From Emiliania huxleyi CCMP1516 (lineage: Eukaryota > Haptophyta > Isochrysidales > Noelaerhabdaceae), in assembly GCF_000372725.1 (NCBI RefSeq), contig NW_005195301.1, positions 559,151 to 623,150 of the forward strand: a DNA stretch of 64,000 nucleotides. The letters are read 5' to 3'. Each line of letters starts with the position of its first letter. Positions within the stretch are counted from its first letter, which is position 1. Shown here one piece after another: positions 1-9,997 of this stretch. The translations under genes and the position numbers were made by a program. Below the pieces are notes generated by a model that had not been told where the DNA came from, ran no database searches, and saw only the letters and a list, made by a program, of their open reading frames with translations.

Positions 1-209
1 AGAATGCCTTCCAGGTCCGCATGAATGGATGAATTATCTTGCAAACGTCTTGGAATGAGTGCCAGGGTCGGGCCGCACTTCTTTTAAGGCTGTTGTTGGG
101 GCGCAGACAATGTTTGGTTTGGTGGTGGGGACGCTGTTCTCGAGCGGAGATGGCTCGCTGCGTAATAGCCTCGTAGGGTAAGGGGGAATACGTCGGTGCA
201 GCGCGTGTA

Positions 210-665
210 TTGGCGGGTTATGTGGCGTCGGGGGTCGTGGCGCCGGGGGAGGTGGTGGCGGCCCTTGAGGACGAGGTGGGCGCGCTGAGGGCGGCCGCGC
301 TCTCGGCGAGGCAGCTGCTGCAGGAGCTGCGGCCGCCGCAGCCGGCCGCGGACCACGCCACAGAGGCAGCGCACCACGCCACAGAGGCAGCGCACCACGC
401 CACAGAGAGCGAGGAGCCGGCGGCCTCCGACGCGGCCGCCTCCGTCGCCTCCGACGCGGCCGCCGTGTGCGCGAGCTGCGGCCAGCCGGTGGCGGCGGCT
501 GTGCTCGAGTCTCGGCGCGCGGAGCTAGCCGCCGCGGTCGAGTCGCGGCGTACGGCGCTGCGGAGGGGCGAGGGCAGGCTGCTCGAGGCGCGGCGGGCGG
601 TGGACGGGCTGCAGCTGGCGGCGTGGGAGGCGCAGCTGGAAGCGGCGGCGGAGGCGGAGCAGGGC

Positions 666-702
<37 letters not shown>

Positions 703-1637
703 GCGAGGCGGCGGTGGAGGCGGCGGTGGCGGAGAGGGAGCGCGTCGCGGCGGAGGCGGCGGCGGCGGCGGCGCGGGCGGCGGATCGGGCGCGGCTGCGC
801 GACTTGGAGGAGGCGGCGGCGGCGGCGCGGCAGAGCGCGGAGGAGTGGGGTGCGCGGCGCGAGGCGGCGCTCGTGGCGGAGCTGAAGGCGGCGGCGGAGG
901 CGGAGGCGGAGGCGGCGGCGGCGCGGGCGGCGTCGGCGCGGGCGGGCGCTGCGCTGGAGGCGCTGCGCTTGCAGGTCAACCCGCACGGGCTGCTGCTGCA
1001 GGAGATGGGCGCGCGGCGCGACGAGGCGACGGCTCGGCGGCTCGAGCTCGAGGCCGCGCTGAGGGAGAGCGGCGCGGCGCAGCGCACGATGGGCGAGCTG
1101 GCGGAGCACCTCGGCAAGCGCGGCGTGCAGAACATGCTGTACGGGCTCGCCATCGGCCAGCTGCAGCGCTCGGCGGCGCGCTACTCGGGGATGCTCTCGG
1201 GCGGCGCGATGCGGCTCGAGCTGGGCTTCGACGCCAAGCGCGGCGCCATCCGGAAGCAGGTGGTGCTGACGCGCGCCGACGGCTCCGAGACGTCTCGCTC
1301 GGTGTCGCAGCTCTCGGGCGGCGAGTGGCGGCGGCTGGCGCTGGCGCTCTCGCTGGCCTTCGCCGACTTCTCGCGCGGCCGGCTGGGGCTGAGCTGCAGC
1401 TACGTCGTCTTCGACGAGGTCATGCAGCACATGGACGCCGAGGGGCAGGCCGCGATGGCCCACCTCCTCAGGAGCCTGCCGTACGACACCGCCGTCGTCA
1501 TCGCGCACGGCCTCGCCTCGGACTCCCTCTACGGCGCCTTCGACGCCATCGACGTGGTCGAGAAGGTGGGCGACTCGAGCTCCGTCCGGGAGACGAGCGA
1601 GCTGCTCGTCGTGGGCCCCGTGGGGGTGGAGAGATGA
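210..1637 (+). CDS. SMC/Rad50-like ATPase, C-terminal part (5' exons lie upstream)
   Basis: The C-terminal head of an ABC-type SMC/Rad50 ATPase is visible. It has an ABC signature LSGGEWRRLALAL (about residues 368-380), Walker B SYVVFDEVMQHMD (about 397-410) and a His-switch-like AVVIAHGL. A CASC motif at residues 87-90 resembles the CxxC zinc hook of Rad50, followed by about 200 residues of Ala/Glu/Arg-rich coiled coil. No Walker A head is present, so the N-terminal head and first coiled-coil arm must be encoded upstream of the window. The frame opens at 177 without a usable ATG, and an AG at 200-201 could be a 3' splice site. Members of this family act in DNA repair or chromosome maintenance. 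A six-residue HATEAA repeat (three near-identical 18-bp units, 353-410) sits before the hook. The exact subfamily is not resolved; a short-hook SbcC/Rad50-like protein is likeliest. Confidence 0.7.
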
Positions 1638-2067
1638 GCTCCGGTACGGATCGTACTGTAGCTCGTAGGTTCCACACAGCGATATCATGTCCCGCTCCCG
1701 CCCACATCCGAATTCCGATCATCCCCGCACGGGCCACGGGCACGCACACACGCACTGATTCGCACTCTCTCTGAGTGTCACCGGGTGTGTCACGAGACGT
1801 GCGTCGGAGGCCAGGGTGCAGGGAGACTTAGTTAGGGCCGCCCGAGTAGCGAGTACCAGGTTCCAGGTACCATGTATGATCGGAGTGCACCCAGTCCCAC
1901 GGACACACAGTCCTCAGACGTCCTCAGTCGTTGCTCGTTCCAGCAAAAACCAGAGAGACTGTGCCACTGTGCACGCTGCAGCCAGCACGCCCAGCTCGGC
2001 TCGCGCGCGACGTGTCGGCAGCCGCCCCCGCGGGCTCGCGCCATGCAATCGCCAGTCCTCTCTGCTC
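1638..2067. other. Intergenic, no gene seen
   Basis: Tail-to-tail spacer between the SMC-like gene (+) and the WD40 gene (-). It contains a short CA-rich tract near 1740-1760 and no convincing coding or RNA feature. Confidence 0.5.
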
Positions 2068-3510
2068 TCAGCGCCGGGCACGCCGCCGGGCCGGCGCGTC
2101 GGCCGTCGGCCCTGTCGGCCCGGTCGCCTCGCTGCTGCTCGAGGCGCTGGCGGCCGCCGCCGCCGCAGCCTCCGTCTTCATGCGCTTGCCGCTCGCCGCC
2201 GCGCGCTCCGTCTCGAGCGGCCGCAGCGCCGCCTCCAGCTTGCGCACCGCCGCCTCGCGAGCGGCCACCGCCGCCTCCTCCGCCGCCGCCGCCGCCACGT
2301 ACTCACTGTACGCCTGCTCGAGCGCGCTGAGCGTCGTGTCCTCCGCGGCCGCCTGCTCGCGCGCCGCCTTCTTGCGGCGAACCAGCTCGCGCTCGTCGAT
2401 CTCGTCCTTCACAAAGAGCTCGAAGGCCGGAAGCGCCAGCGTCCTCGTCCGCGCGTCCACCGCCGCCGACGTGAGCGAGCGCGCCGTCGCGACGCGCTCC
2501 GCGAGCTCCTCGCCGCTCGGGCTGCTCTCGAGGTCGATGGCGCGCTTCTTGCCGTCGGCGTCGCGCTGCTCGCGCGTGCGCTCGCCCACGAGCTGCACCT
2601 CGTCCGACGCCCGAGCCGCGGCCGCGGGCGGGCGCAGGTCGGCGATCGGCCAGAGACGCACCGTACTGTCGCAGGAGCTGCTGACCACATGCTGGCCGTC
2701 AGGGCTCACCGCCACTGAGAAGGCAGCGAGCGTGTGGCCCTCAAAGGTGCAGACCAAGGCGCCAGTCGCGAGCGACCAGAGGCGCACCGTGTGGTCGTGC
2801 GAGCTGCTCACCACGTGCTGGCCGTCCGGGCTCACCGCCACCGACCAGACAGTGTTCGTGTGCCCCTCGAGGGTGCGGACCGCCGCACCGTCGGCGAACG
2901 ACCAGATGCGCACGGTCCTGTCGCCCGAGCCGCTGATGACGTGCTGGCCGTCCTGGCTCACCACCACCGATGTGACAGTGTGCGTGTGCCCCTCGAGGGT
3001 GCGGACCGCCGCACCGTCGGCCAAAGACCAGATGCGCACCGTGCTGTCGAACGAGCCGCTGAGCACGTGCCGGCCGTCCGGGCTCACCGCCACCGACCAG
3101 ACATGCTGCGTGTGCCCCTCGAGGGTGCGGATCGCCGCACCGTCGGCCAAAGACCAGATGCGCACGGTCTTGTCAAGCGAGCCGCTGACCACGTGCTGGC
3201 CGTCCGGGCTCACCACCACCGAGTTGACCCTTGATGTGTGCCCCTCGAGGGTGCGGACCGCTGCACCGTCGGCCAAGGACCAGATGCGCACCGTCTTGTC
3301 GTTTGAGCCGCTGACCACATGTTGGCCATCCGGGCTCACCGCCACCGACCAGACAACGCACGTGTGCCCCTTGAGGGTGCGGACCGCCGCACCGTTGGCG
3401 ATCGACCAGATGCGCACCGTGCTGTCGAACGAGCCGCTGACCAAATGCTGGCTGTCGAGGCTCACAGCGATCGCGAGCGTCGGCGAGCCGACCTGGAGCG
3501 TGCGAGGCAT
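2068..3510 (-). CDS. Seven-blade WD40-repeat protein with C-terminal coiled coil
   Basis: Seven consecutive WD40 repeats of 42 residues fill the first about 290 residues. Each has the pattern SPDGQHVVSGS...D.TVRIWS..DGAAVRTLEGHT, enough for one complete beta-propeller scaffold. The remaining about 190 residues are charged and helical (Ala/Glu/Arg-rich), probably a coiled coil, ending in an Arg-rich tail. The start is placed at the ATG at 3510, just before the first blade. The frame stays open to 3861, but those 117 residues are low-complexity and overlap the end of a retrotransposon fragment, so they are probably not coding. The repeats are nearly identical at DNA level (126-bp period), which suggests recent amplification or gene conversion. 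WD40 propellers are protein-interaction platforms; no specific pathway can be named. Confidence 0.8.
   Translation of the reverse strand: MPRTLQVGSPTLAIAVSLDSQHLVSGSFDSTVRIWSIANGAAVRTLKGHTCVVWSVAVSPDGQHVVSGSNDKTVRIWSLADGAAVRTLEGHTSRVNSVVVSPDGQHVVSGSLDKTVRIWSLADGAAIRTLEGHTQHVWSVAVSPDGRHVLSGSFDSTVRIWSLADGAAVRTLEGHTHTVTSVVVSQDGQHVISGSGDRTVRIWSFADGAAVRTLEGHTNTVWSVAVSPDGQHVVSSSHDHTVRLWSLATGALVCTFEGHTLAAFSVAVSPDGQHVVSSSCDSTVRLWPIADLRPPAAAARASDEVQLVGERTREQRDADGKKRAIDLESSPSGEELAERVATARSLTSAAVDARTRTLALPAFELFVKDEIDERELVRRKKAAREQAAAEDTTLSALEQAYSEYVAAAAAEEAAVAAREAAVRKLEAALRPLETERAAASGKRMKTEAAAAAAASASSSSEATGPTGPTADAPARRRARR
2640..3480 (-). repeat. 126-bp tandem repeat encoding the WD40 blades
   Basis: Seven head-to-tail units of about 126 bp (42 codons) lie inside the WD40 gene. 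Adjacent units share long stretches of identical DNA, including synonymous positions. They differ mainly at the residues after the GHT motif. Confidence 0.8.
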
Positions 3511-3541
3511 CGGCCGCTTTGGCGGTTCACGGTCCCACCGT

Positions 3542-4915
3542 TCACAGCAGGGCTCGAGCTCGGCCAAGGGCGATCTCCAGTCTTCCAGGGCGAGAGCCCG
3601 CCTCGAGCCGGCATGCCGCGCGGCCGTGGCCTGCCCGCCTCGCCGCTGCTGCTGGTGGTGGTCCTGCCGGCGGTCCTGCACGCGCTCCACGTCGCGCGGG
3701 CGCCCGCGGTGCGTATGGCGGAGGGCAGGTCGAAGCAGGCCGCCGCCCCGGCGGCGGGCAGCGGCTTCGGCGAGTACGAGCCACCCACCCCTCGCTCGAG
3801 CACACATGTCCGAGGGCGACCACTCCCATCTGCAACAGTACTGGCTCGACCGGTGCCCCAAGCCCTCCGTCCTCGCCCGGCTGAAATAGCAGCGGCGACT
3901 CCGGCATCTGGAAGTGCGACGCCGTGGCTGCGAGCACGTCGTTCGGCGCCAGCTGATCGTGATACCGCCATCTGCCCCACTTGCTGACTCGTCGCAGGCC
4001 GCGTCGCTCGTTCACGTCCCCACTGCCGTCCGCCGCCTCTTCCATCAGAATGGTGGCGAGCATCCATGCATCTCCGATGTACTTCGTGTCCGATTCCTCC
4101 AGCGACTCCTCCAGCGCTGCTCGAAGATGTGCGAACTGCCATCGATTCGGATCCCCACGGCAGCCCCACGTGTGCAGGCTGAGTGCCACTGTCGACCTCG
4201 CCGCCGTGCGCGTCGCGAGCGCTCCTCTCGTGGCGATCCCCTTCTCCACCGCCGTCTTGATTGCTGCCAGGCCCGCGGCGTAGATGTGCACTCGCCCCGG
4301 ACGACCATCCACCCCAGCTTCATATAGGTCCGCCCGTGGCGTTGAACGATCCCTCGCATACTTAGAATTGTAGATGGTACGCCACTCCTTCTCCACCTCT
4401 TCAGCCCGCTTCCACGTGATGTGTACGCTCTGCCCGTAGTAACCGACAAGACCTCCCAGCAGTGCGTTGCTAATCAGAATGAACTCCCCTGACGTGATCG
4501 CTCCTCGGCGCACCTCTCGCAACCGGGCGAGCGCCGCCCGAAGCTTGCTCAGGATACCAGGCATGGCTTTACTATCCGCCGTCGCCTTGGCACCCAGCCA
4601 GGCCGTGGTGCCGTCGGCGTCGAGCCGGCGTAGCACGCCCAGGTGTTTGTAGGCCTCCCACGGTGCGAGATACGGCACCTTCCTCCCGTCCGCCGTGATG
4701 AGCCCCGGATCCTCCACTCGCTCCGCCATACCGTTCCTCCAGATAACCCCAGAGACTGCCGTCTTGAGACAGCCTTTTATGCCCAACTTGGCGCCCACCA
4801 CCTGCTCCCACGCTGTCCAAAGTCCCCACGCGCGCAAGAGCTGCTGCTTAGAGTCGAAAGTGCCGCACCAATCGTCTGCATATGCCACCTGAGTTAGGTA
4901 GTCCTCCAGCGGGAC
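3542..4915 (-). mobile_element. Non-LTR retrotransposon (LINE) reverse-transcriptase fragment
   Basis: Reading on the minus strand, LEDYLTQVAYADDW (about 4900-4860) is the catalytic YxDD box of a reverse-transcriptase palm domain. The downstream AYKHLGVLRRLDADG matches the conserved YLG block after the palm, followed by thumb/connection-like sequence to about 3860. An in-frame TAG lies a few codons upstream of the YADD block, and fingers and endonuclease domains are absent. The copy is therefore 5'-truncated or decayed. Its 3' end runs into the region just upstream of the WD40 start, where the translation becomes Pro/Arg-rich and is probably no longer element sequence. It is a dead copy; the exact 3' boundary is not seen. 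Confidence 0.7.
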
Positions 4916-5553
4916 GATCGGCTACCGTGGTACCGGTAGGACCTCCGCCCCCGTTCGCTCACGCACGCACTCGAAGAAGAAGCATTGAAGTGTCGCCTCC
5001 CCTTTATGGTGAAAGGCCCAAGCCTGCTTTGCCTCTCGCAGGAGAGAGGAGGCTCGGCGAAAGAAGGAACGCGTCGAAGAGGGGGAGTTTCAGGCTTCGG
5101 TCCTCGAAAAGGAAGGTCTTTTCTACTTTCCAAATCGGACCGCAGCCGCGAGGGCCACCGCATGCTGGCCGTCGCCATCGCGGTGCGCGCTGGGCTCCCG
5201 GCTCGCGAGCCTCAACACACCCTCGAGCCTCGGTTCAGCTCGATCGCCCAAGCGGTGGGCGAGGACGAGCCGACCTCGCTCCTCGAGCCCGTGCCGCTGA
5301 GAGACCACGCCCGAAAGTTTAGCGAATTCAACGTGGCCAGCGAACCGAATCGCATCGGATCCTTCCAAGTCATCTCCTTGCAGGAAAATGGGTAAGGCGT
5401 CAGATTCGATGCTCGTGGGAGCTTGCGGCCCAATCGAAGAGAGCGAACCGAACCGCTCACCGCTCACCGCGTTGCTGCCATCGTCGCCCGCGCAGCTTCG
5501 GCGGAACGAGGCGGCGCCTCGTCGAGGCAGGCGTACCAGCGGGGCTGATCCAA
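4916..5553. other. Intergenic or possible unrecognised 5' exon
   Basis: Lies between the RT fragment and the glycosyltransferase gene. Several frames are open but none shows family similarity or a convincing start. An upstream exon or 5' UTR of the following gene could be here. Confidence 0.35.
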
Positions 5554-7554
5554 ATGCTGAAGGGGGTCGACGGATATGCGCAGATGAAGGAGCAGCGCCC
5601 CGCCGTCAGGGAGCACGCGCGGTCGCTGGGCGTGCTGCAGCCCGACGAGGGCTGCCCCATCCCCCCGCCTCCGTCGCACCCGCCGCCTCCGTCGCACCCG
5701 CCTCCGAGCTCCCCGCCTCCGTCGCACCCGCCACCGTCGCCGCCACCACCGTCACATCCGCCACCATCTACACCACCGCCATCTCCATCGGCGGAGGTGA
5801 AGCACGCCGCTGCCGCTTCCGAGGCTGCCGAAGCCGCACAGATGAGCTTGGCCGCCGCGAAGCCCGACTTTGTGTGCACCGAGAAGGCCTCCTTTGGATG
5901 GCATCAGTTCGGAATCTCCGTTGCGCACGCGAAGGCCTGGGAGATGGCGCAGAGGACAAACTCATGGACCGTGATCCTCGAGCAGGATGCAGCCTTCGTC
6001 AAGGCGGGAAAATCGAAGACGTGGTGGGAGCTCGCCAACTACATCCTGGCCGAGGCACCGGAGGAAACCGAATTCGTTTGGCTCAGCGGCCAGAAGCAGA
6101 AGGATTTTGCTCTCGATGGGCCGCTGCTGATGGAAGGAGCCACGTTCTGCCCCCACACGTACGCGATCTCACCAGCGGGCGCCACCAAGCTTCTGGAGGC
6201 CGCTCGCAAAACCTTCGTCTACGGGGCGGTGGATATCTTCCTCATTCACGAGCTGCCAAAAGTCCTCAAGACTTACATGGTGAACGACAAGCGCGCCGTT
6301 CACGAGGGGCTCATGGAGCTGCCCCCAGAGGAGTCTTCTCCGCGCAATCTGGGCATCGGGTTCCAGCAGGGGTTTAAGAAGGAAGTGCCCAAGGAGGCGG
6401 GCTCGAGCATGCTGACCGTGGCACCAGCTGGCCGCGAGCACAAGAAGAATCCCACCTTGATGCAGAGCTACAGCTCAGATGAACTGCACGACTTGCCGTC
6501 GCTGCCCAACCCGAAGGTGGTGCTCTTCAGGCACCGCAAGGCTGGCAGCTCTTGGGTTAGCTCCTTTTTCGAGAAGCTGCTGCGTGAGGACAAGAGCGAT
6601 GGACCGTTCAAGGAACACCTCAAGACGTTCATCCCGCTCGACGAGGCCATGTCCGCGAGGCGGGGGGCCGTGAAAGCCCTCAAAGCAGCGGGCGTGATCA
6701 CGGTCACGACGATCCGTCACCCGATTGCGCGCTATCTCTCCGAGGCAAAGCATTGCGGCCCACTGGCCAGGTGCAGCGGTGATGAGGCCCGCTGGGCAAG
6801 CTACCAAGACAGCTGTCCTCCGGGCTATCCCGAGAATAAGCGCAGGACTTCCGATGCTGCCATGTGGACCAAGTGGCGGGAGGCCGGGAAGCAGGGATGC
6901 CCGCTGACGGGCAATGTGCTGGTGAGGGAGCTCTGCATCAACGGGACCGAGAATGTGGAGCTGACCGGGAAGAACGGGACCGAAACCAAGGACATGAACG
7001 TGCGCTGCAGGAGCAAACCCCTGAGGTGGCCGCGAGCGCTGTACGTGGGGAACTACTTTGTGCGCAGGTTGATGGGCGATCCAGGCTGTGAGGAGATCAA
7101 TCATCCGGTCAAATTCTTCGCGTACGACGACGAGACGAGGAAGAATGCGGAAACGTCCTCGGCATTCTTTGCGGACCAGGCGAACTTGCTCTGCGAGGAG
7201 TGTAGGGGGTGCAAGTGCGGGATGGCAAAGAGGTTAACCAAGCAAGACTTGGAGCTAGCCAAGGCCAACCTTCACGATATTGATATTGTCATTGTCGAGG
7301 AGCATCCGGAGCTTGTAAAGGCGCCATTGATGCTCCTCTTTGGCTCCAAAGTGCAAAAAGACATCACTGAGACTGTCATCAACGAGGAGTGCAGGCGCGC
7401 CAACGACACTAGTTTGGAGACCCGGGCGCAAGCGAAGGATGAGATCCCGCAGGTGTACCGTGAAAACGCATATGACATGGAACTTTGGGAGCACGCGATC
7501 AGCGTCGCTAAGCAGCGCAGTTTTGAGGCGGAGCGCCTTCTCCGCCTTCGCTAA
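5554..7554 (+). CDS. Bifunctional GT25-type glycosyltransferase / sulfotransferase fusion
   Basis: 666 residues from the ATG at 5554. Residues 1-36 are followed by a PPPPSHPPPP-type proline linker (about 37-77). The first domain resembles glycosyltransferase family 25: WTVILEQDAAFV (about 138-149) corresponds to its acidic ILEDD-type block, and SGQ...ATFCPHTYAISPAGA and GAVDIFLIHEL (about 170-235) to later blocks. The second domain is a sulfotransferase. FRHRKAGSSWVSSFFEK (about 325-341) is the 5'-phosphosulfate loop for PAPS, and TIRHPIARYLS (about 386-396) the 3'-phosphate motif. The likely role is building and sulfating glycans in the secretory pathway, as expected for surface polysaccharides. 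No signal peptide is visible in this model, so a 5' exon with a membrane anchor may be missing. Both domain calls rest on motifs; the acceptor is unknown. Confidence 0.75.
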   Translation: MLKGVDGYAQMKEQRPAVREHARSLGVLQPDEGCPIPPPPSHPPPPSHPPPSSPPPSHPPPSPPPPSHPPPSTPPPSPSAEVKHAAAASEAAEAAQMSLAAAKPDFVCTEKASFGWHQFGISVAHAKAWEMAQRTNSWTVILEQDAAFVKAGKSKTWWELANYILAEAPEETEFVWLSGQKQKDFALDGPLLMEGATFCPHTYAISPAGATKLLEAARKTFVYGAVDIFLIHELPKVLKTYMVNDKRAVHEGLMELPPEESSPRNLGIGFQQGFKKEVPKEAGSSMLTVAPAGREHKKNPTLMQSYSSDELHDLPSLPNPKVVLFRHRKAGSSWVSSFFEKLLREDKSDGPFKEHLKTFIPLDEAMSARRGAVKALKAAGVITVTTIRHPIARYLSEAKHCGPLARCSGDEARWASYQDSCPPGYPENKRRTSDAAMWTKWREAGKQGCPLTGNVLVRELCINGTENVELTGKNGTETKDMNVRCRSKPLRWPRALYVGNYFVRRLMGDPGCEEINHPVKFFAYDDETRKNAETSSAFFADQANLLCEECRGCKCGMAKRLTKQDLELAKANLHDIDIVIVEEHPELVKAPLMLLFGSKVQKDITETVINEECRRANDTSLETRAQAKDEIPQVYRENAYDMELWEHAISVAKQRSFEAERLLRLR

Positions 7555-7991
7555 GGCGAGAACTTGTGACATGCTGATCTCCACATGGCTAGCTGAACGC
7601 TTGGGTGCTCGCAGTTGGACATGAGCATCGCTGCATCGGCTTCGTGTGCGTGCGTGTTGTTTGGAGGGGAGTGCAGTGCATTGTCTGGCATTGCAGGTGC
7701 AATTGGGTGCATGCTGCGTGGGTGCGGTGTGGAGAAGAGGCGATTGAGCACTGTATGTATTCTAGACATGGTCCATCCTCACTCCCGCTCTGCGACGACC
7801 ATCGGAGGCGTCCAACATGGCCAGCGTCCATAGTAAACCCACCTGCTCGCCGCTGTATCGCCGCTGCGCTGCGTGCCGCGGGCTGGAGGCGCGTCGTGAC
7901 CGTCGACAACGACGGCGAGAAGGGCGGCGGTTGGTAACTGGCTGACAAAAAGGACGCCAAAATTCATCGGCGTGTGACCGTATCACCGCGG
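7555..7991. other. Intergenic, nothing recognised
   Basis: Spacer after the GT25/sulfotransferase stop up to the target-site duplication of the MITE. Short open frames only, without similarity or codon structure. Confidence 0.4.
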
Positions 7992-7999
7992 GGCGGGGA

Positions 8000-8446
8000 T
8001 TAGCCTAAGCACGTTTTTCTCGCCAAGTACTATCTATATTCTTTTGCTTATATTCTCGCCAGACCATCTATATTCTCGAGAATATTCTCGAATATTGAGA
8101 ATATTTTCACCACGCGAGAGGTCAGCGGACGCCAAAAATCGCTCTAAAGTAGAGGTTTGTGCTCCCAAACCGCTCAGGAACGTCCAAAACTTAAAGATTT
8201 CCGTCTGCATCGACCCAAAACCTACTTTTGAGGGGGCAAAAGAGCTGTTTCGAGAAGCTCTAGTCAAGACCGTTCTAGACGCCGCGATGTAACGGCGAGA
8301 ATATTCAAGAATATCTTGAGACTCGAGGTCAACCAAGGTCAAGGGCTGAAGAAAACTCATAGATTCTCGAGAATATTCTCGAATACGAAAGTGCGCGGGA
8401 CCATCTATATTCTCGGAGATATTCGAGAATATTGTGCTTAGGCCAA
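8000..8446. mobile_element. 447-bp non-autonomous DNA transposon (MITE) with 13-bp TIRs and 8-bp TSD
   Basis: The left end TTAGCCTAAGCAC (8000-8012) and right end GTGCTTAGGCCAA (8434-8446) are inverted repeats with one mismatch. They are flanked immediately by identical 8-bp copies of GGCGGGGA at 7992-7999 and 8447-8454. The interior is far more AT-rich than its surroundings. Both subterminal regions contain ATCTATATTCTCG followed by partly palindromic GAATATTC-rich stretches, suggesting transposase-binding sites. No coding capacity. An 8-bp duplication is typical of hAT-type elements, although these termini are not a canonical hAT end. It sits about 35 bp upstream of the next gene's ATG. Confidence 0.85.
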
Positions 8447-8482
8447 GGCGGGGAGGGGGAGCAAGAGTGGGTTGCTCTGGCC

Positions 8483-9997
8483 ATGCGCCACTTTTGGGGG
8501 CGGACGGCGCTCGCGACGGTGGCGCTGCGGCTCGGTACGGCGGACGCCGCCACCTTCTCCACGATCGCGACCACCGGCGACGCGGCGACCGGGGGCTGGA
8601 AGTACGGGGGCGCGGTGGCGGTGGGCACGGTCGTCTACTTTGCGCCGCGCGACCAGAACAATGTGGGGGTGCTCGACACGGCCACCTCGACCTTCTCCAC
8701 GATCGCGACCACCGGCGACGCGGCGAGCGGGAGCGCCAAGTACGAGGGCGCGGCGGCGGTGGGCACGGTCGTCTACTTTGCGCCGTACAACCAGCACAAT
8801 GTGGGCGTGCTCGACACGGCCACCTCGACCTTCTCCACGATCGCGACCACCGGCGACGCGGCGAGCGGGAGCAGCAAGTACGGCGGCGCGGCGGCGGTGG
8901 GCACGGTCGTCTACTTTGCGCCGCACTTCCAGAACAATGTGGGGGTGCTCGACACGGCCACGTCGACCTTCTCCACGATCGCGACCACCGGCGACGCGGC
9001 GACCGGGATCTGGAAGTACTGGGGCGCGGCGGCGGTGGGCACGGTCGTCTACTTTGCGCCGTGGACCCAGAACAATGTGGGGGTGCTCGACACGGCCACC
9101 TCGACCTTCTCCACGATCGCGACCACCGGCGACGCGGCGAGCGGGAGCTACAAGTACGCGGGCGCGGCGGCGGTGGGCACGGTCGTCTACTTTGCGCCGC
9201 TCAACCAGCACAATGTGGGCGTGCTCGACACGGCCACGTCGACCTTCTCCACGATCGCGACCACCGGCGACGCGGCGAGCGGGAGCTACAAGTACTGGGG
9301 CGCGGCGGCGGTGGGCACGGTCGTCTACTTTGCGCCGTTCAAACAGAACAATGTGGGGGTGCTCGACACGGCCACCTCGACCTTCTCGACGATCGCGACC
9401 ACCGGCGACGCGGCGTACGGGAGCGACAAGTACCGCGGCGCGGCGGCGGTGGGCAGATTCGTCTACTTTGGGCCGTGGACCCAGAACAATGTGGGCGTGC
9501 TCGACACGGCCACCTTCTCCCCGCCGCCCCTTTCTCCTCCTCCCCCCTCGCCCCCCCCTCCATCTCCACCACCTCCGTCGCCGCCGCCGCCTTCCCCTCC
9601 GCCTTCGTCGCCCCCACCTCCTTCGCCGCCGCCTCCCTCGCCTCCGCCTCCGTCGCCGCCGCCGCCTTCTTCCCCACCTCCGTCGCCGCCGCCGCCGTCC
9701 GGCTCGCCGTCGGACGATGACGGTGCGACCAACCCCCTCGCTCCCAACGCCTCGCGGCATCCCTTGCCTCACACTGCAGCACCCTCGCTCACCTCAGACG
9801 CACTGCCGACCTCTCTCCCCCCGACGCCACAGATGAAGACGAGGATGACGACGACGACGACGACGAGCCATCGGACGATGACGGTGCGACCAACCCCCTC
9901 GCTCCCAACGCCTCGCGGCATCCCTTGCCTCACACTGCAGCACCCTCGCTCACCTCAGACGCACTGCCGACCTCTCTCCCCCCGACGCCACAGATGA
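8483..9997 (+). CDS. Repeat-built beta-propeller-like protein with SPPPP stalk
   Basis: The ATG at 8483 is followed by a short hydrophobic leader (to about residue 22), possibly a signal peptide. Seven repeats of about 47 residues follow, each carrying TFSTIATTGDA..G...Y.GAAAVGTVVYFAP..Q.NVGVLDTAT. Seven units of beta-rich sequence suggest a Kelch-like propeller; I do not recognise a named family. Next comes a long SPPPP/PPPPS tract (about 350-410), like the hydroxyproline-rich stalks of algal wall or extracellular proteins. The continuous frame ends at 9997 in Thr/Arg/Pro-rich sequence. That end is probably false: restoring two C-run indels in the following tandem repeat would carry the protein in an acidic frame to a stop at 10380-10382. 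The repeats are nearly identical in DNA. Confidence 0.7.
   Translation: MRHFWGRTALATVALRLGTADAATFSTIATTGDAATGGWKYGGAVAVGTVVYFAPRDQNNVGVLDTATSTFSTIATTGDAASGSAKYEGAAAVGTVVYFAPYNQHNVGVLDTATSTFSTIATTGDAASGSSKYGGAAAVGTVVYFAPHFQNNVGVLDTATSTFSTIATTGDAATGIWKYWGAAAVGTVVYFAPWTQNNVGVLDTATSTFSTIATTGDAASGSYKYAGAAAVGTVVYFAPLNQHNVGVLDTATSTFSTIATTGDAASGSYKYWGAAAVGTVVYFAPFKQNNVGVLDTATSTFSTIATTGDAAYGSDKYRGAAAVGRFVYFGPWTQNNVGVLDTATFSPPPLSPPPPSPPPPSPPPPSPPPPSPPPSSPPPPSPPPPSPPPPSPPPPSSPPPSPPPPSGSPSDDDGATNPLAPNASRHPLPHTAAPSLTSDALPTSLPPTPQMKTRMTTTTTTSHRTMTVRPTPSLPTPRGIPCLTLQHPRSPQTHCRPLSPRRHR

Noticed and set aside
218..1774. Long antisense and frame-shifted open frames over the SMC-like gene
   Set aside because: They are Ala/Ser/Arg or Gly/Arg homopolymer-like translations of GGC/GCG-rich coding DNA, without family motifs; the true frame has LSGGE and Walker B.
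1931..3889. Plus-strand open frame opposite the WD40 gene
   Set aside because: Its periodic MRTVLS.EPLTTCWPSGLT pattern is just the reverse complement of the WD40 repeats.
8434..9836. Three other long frames over the repeat-propeller gene
   Set aside because: Periodic shadows of the 141-bp repeat and proline tract; only one frame gives non-degenerate beta-rich repeats with an ATG and leader.
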